Shown here in pieces: positions 61,413 to 64,000 of a stretch of 64,000 bases of DNA. Each line of letters starts with the position of its first letter. Positions within the stretch are counted from its first letter, which is position 1. Made by a program: the position numbers and the translations under genes. Where the stretch lies: assembly GCA_963070105.1 (NCBI GenBank), contig OY718805.1:8177001-8241000 (forward strand), in the 5' to 3' direction. The stretch comes from Litomosoides sigmodontis. Its lineage: Eukaryota > Nematoda > Chromadorea > Rhabditida > Onchocercidae. The notes under the pieces were generated by a model that was not told the origin of the DNA, made no database searches, and was given only the letters and a program-made list of their open reading frames with translations.

Positions 61413-61478
61413 ATATATATATACACGCACACACACAAAACACATATGTGTGCGTGCGTGCGTGTGCGTGTGTGTTAC
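61413..61478. repeat. TA / CA / GT compound repeat with dyad symmetry
   Basis: TATATATACACGCACACACAC is followed by ACATATGTGTGCGTGCGTGCG and GTGTGTGT, so the left and right halves can pair around ACATATGT. Confidence 0.75.
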
Positions 61479-61612
61479 GTTCGCAACTGCGCTGCAAACG
61501 TAATTTCTCCCTCCCTTTTCATATTCTCTTCCTTTCCCTCTCCCTCTCCCCCTCTCTCACATCATCCCTCTTCCTTTGTCGAAGAAAAATTTAACAATGC
61601 TCAATGGTACGC

Positions 61613-61996
61613 TGAATGAACGATGAATGAATGAATGAATGAGTGAATGAGTGAATGAATGAATGAATGAACGAATGAATGAGTGAATGAATGAATGAAC
61701 GAATGAATGAGTGAATGAATGAATGAATGAACGAACGAATGAATGAACGAATGAATGAGTGAATGAATGAGTGAATGAATGAATGAACGAATGAACGAAT
61801 GAATGAATGAATGAGCGAATGAACGAATGAGTGAATGAATGAACGAATGAATGAACGAATGAATGAATGAACGAATGAATGAATGATTGAATGAATGAAT
61901 GATTAAATGAATGAATGATTGAATGAATGAATGATTTAATGAATGAATGAACGAATGAATGAGTGAATGAATGAATGAATGAATTGATGGATAGAT
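61613..61996. repeat. (GAAT)n tetranucleotide array with ordered variants
   Basis: About 95 units of a 4-bp repeat, GAAT with recurring GAGT, GAAC and GATT variants. It decays at the 3' side into GGAC and GGAT units up to about 62050. Confidence 0.95.
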
Positions 61997-62455
61997 GAAC
62001 GGACGGACGGACCGACGAGTGGATGGAATGGATGGGTGGATGGATAGATGATGTCCTGAGATGGTCGCCCGAGCTATTTTAAATTGCTGACATTACTTTC
62101 CCCTCGTTTCTTCCTCCCTCTCTACCTCGCCTTTCCTCCCCTCCCTCTCCCTCTGCCTCTTCCGTCTTTCTCTCTCTATATTCTAACTACATAAACACGC
62201 AATAAATATGGATGGATGAGATGGTCAATGTCGCTTCTTCTCTGAGTGCTACTACGCTGCTTATTGTGCTGCAAATCATTCCTCCTAATTAATCGCCTAG
62301 TTGTTTACTCTCTTATGGAACAGCTCATTATTATTTTTCAATATTAGTTTCAGAGAGAAGGAAAGAGAGAGAGAGGGGGAAAGAACAAGTCAGCAATTTA
62401 ATTTTTAATTCTAATAAACTTTAATTGAAATTTTAACTGAATGAAATGGCACATT

Positions 62456-63606
<1,151 letters not shown>

Positions 63607-64000
63607 AGTAGTAAAGTTGAAGGATCGATGAAAAACATGCGAAATATTAAACGGATCAACTAACCATAAAACCATTCAAGCTATTATTACCTCGCTCATT
63701 ATTACATCATTGCGCAAAATTTCATATTTTTCAATTTTTTTCATTTCTTTTATTGTTCCCTTTCCACTCAACTCCAAGCAACAAATGGTCAATTAATTAA
63801 TTAATTGAGTTCTTGAACGAGTAGTTAATGGAGCAAGTTCGAGTTCCATTTTGTCCTTTTTCGTTTCCAACATTTAGCTATTGATATTTTAAAATTGCTT
63901 CATTTGATCGTGTAAATCATTGTATTGTTTAATTTTATTAAATTTTCTTCACTTCATTTTTCACTTGCCTCTCTTTTTCTTCTTTTATTTTCACAATTAA
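63607..64000. other. Noncoding right edge of the window
   Basis: AT-rich with no recognisable coding or RNA feature. Confidence 0.5.

Overview
This window looks like nuclear DNA from a nematode, most likely a clade III (filarial or other spirurid) species. It is very AT-rich. The genes are split into many short exons by introns with GTTAG/GTAAG-type donors and TTTCAG/TTTTAG acceptors. Several start codons lie just downstream of an acceptor with no visible upstream exon, as expected for spliced-leader trans-splicing. The protein families are animal ones. The species assignment is an inference, not a direct read.

Layout: (1) 1-1854, + strand, the 3' end of the ER mannosyltransferase ALG3. (2) 2366-4847, + strand, the complex I assembly factor NDUFAF5. 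(3) 4848-16021, an 11 kb gene-poor stretch of low-complexity AT-rich DNA with microsatellites and a 56-bp tandem repeat. (4) 16022-30320, + strand, a 20-exon Na,K/H,K-ATPase alpha-like P-type ATPase. Its introns hold two very long TTA arrays (about 1.5 and 1.05 kb), and several of its catalytic and cation-binding motifs are altered. (5) 31707-33057, - strand, a DUSP22/DUSP15-like phosphatase. (6) 34219-37822, - strand, a secreted protein with two LECT2-like domains. (7) 37823-42555, repeats and noncoding DNA. (8) 42556-43702, - strand, a NUDT7/8-type CoA diphosphatase. (9) 45167-50648, - strand, a complete 18-exon HOOK-family dynein adaptor. (10) 52995-59435, - strand, a low-complexity protein ending in a Pygopus-like PHD finger. 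(11) 59436-64000, noncoding DNA with a GAAT array and a large inverted TAA/TTA array.

The three left-hand genes are on +, the five right-hand genes on -, and the two groups converge near 30.3-31.7 kb. The genes do not form one pathway. Exon models were built by hand from homology plus splice-phase agreement; nearly every junction keeps reading frame, and unresolved junctions are stated. The most interesting item is the ATPase: it keeps the phosphorylated Asp and the nucleotide-domain motif but has lost other signature residues, so it may be a modified or non-transporting pump.
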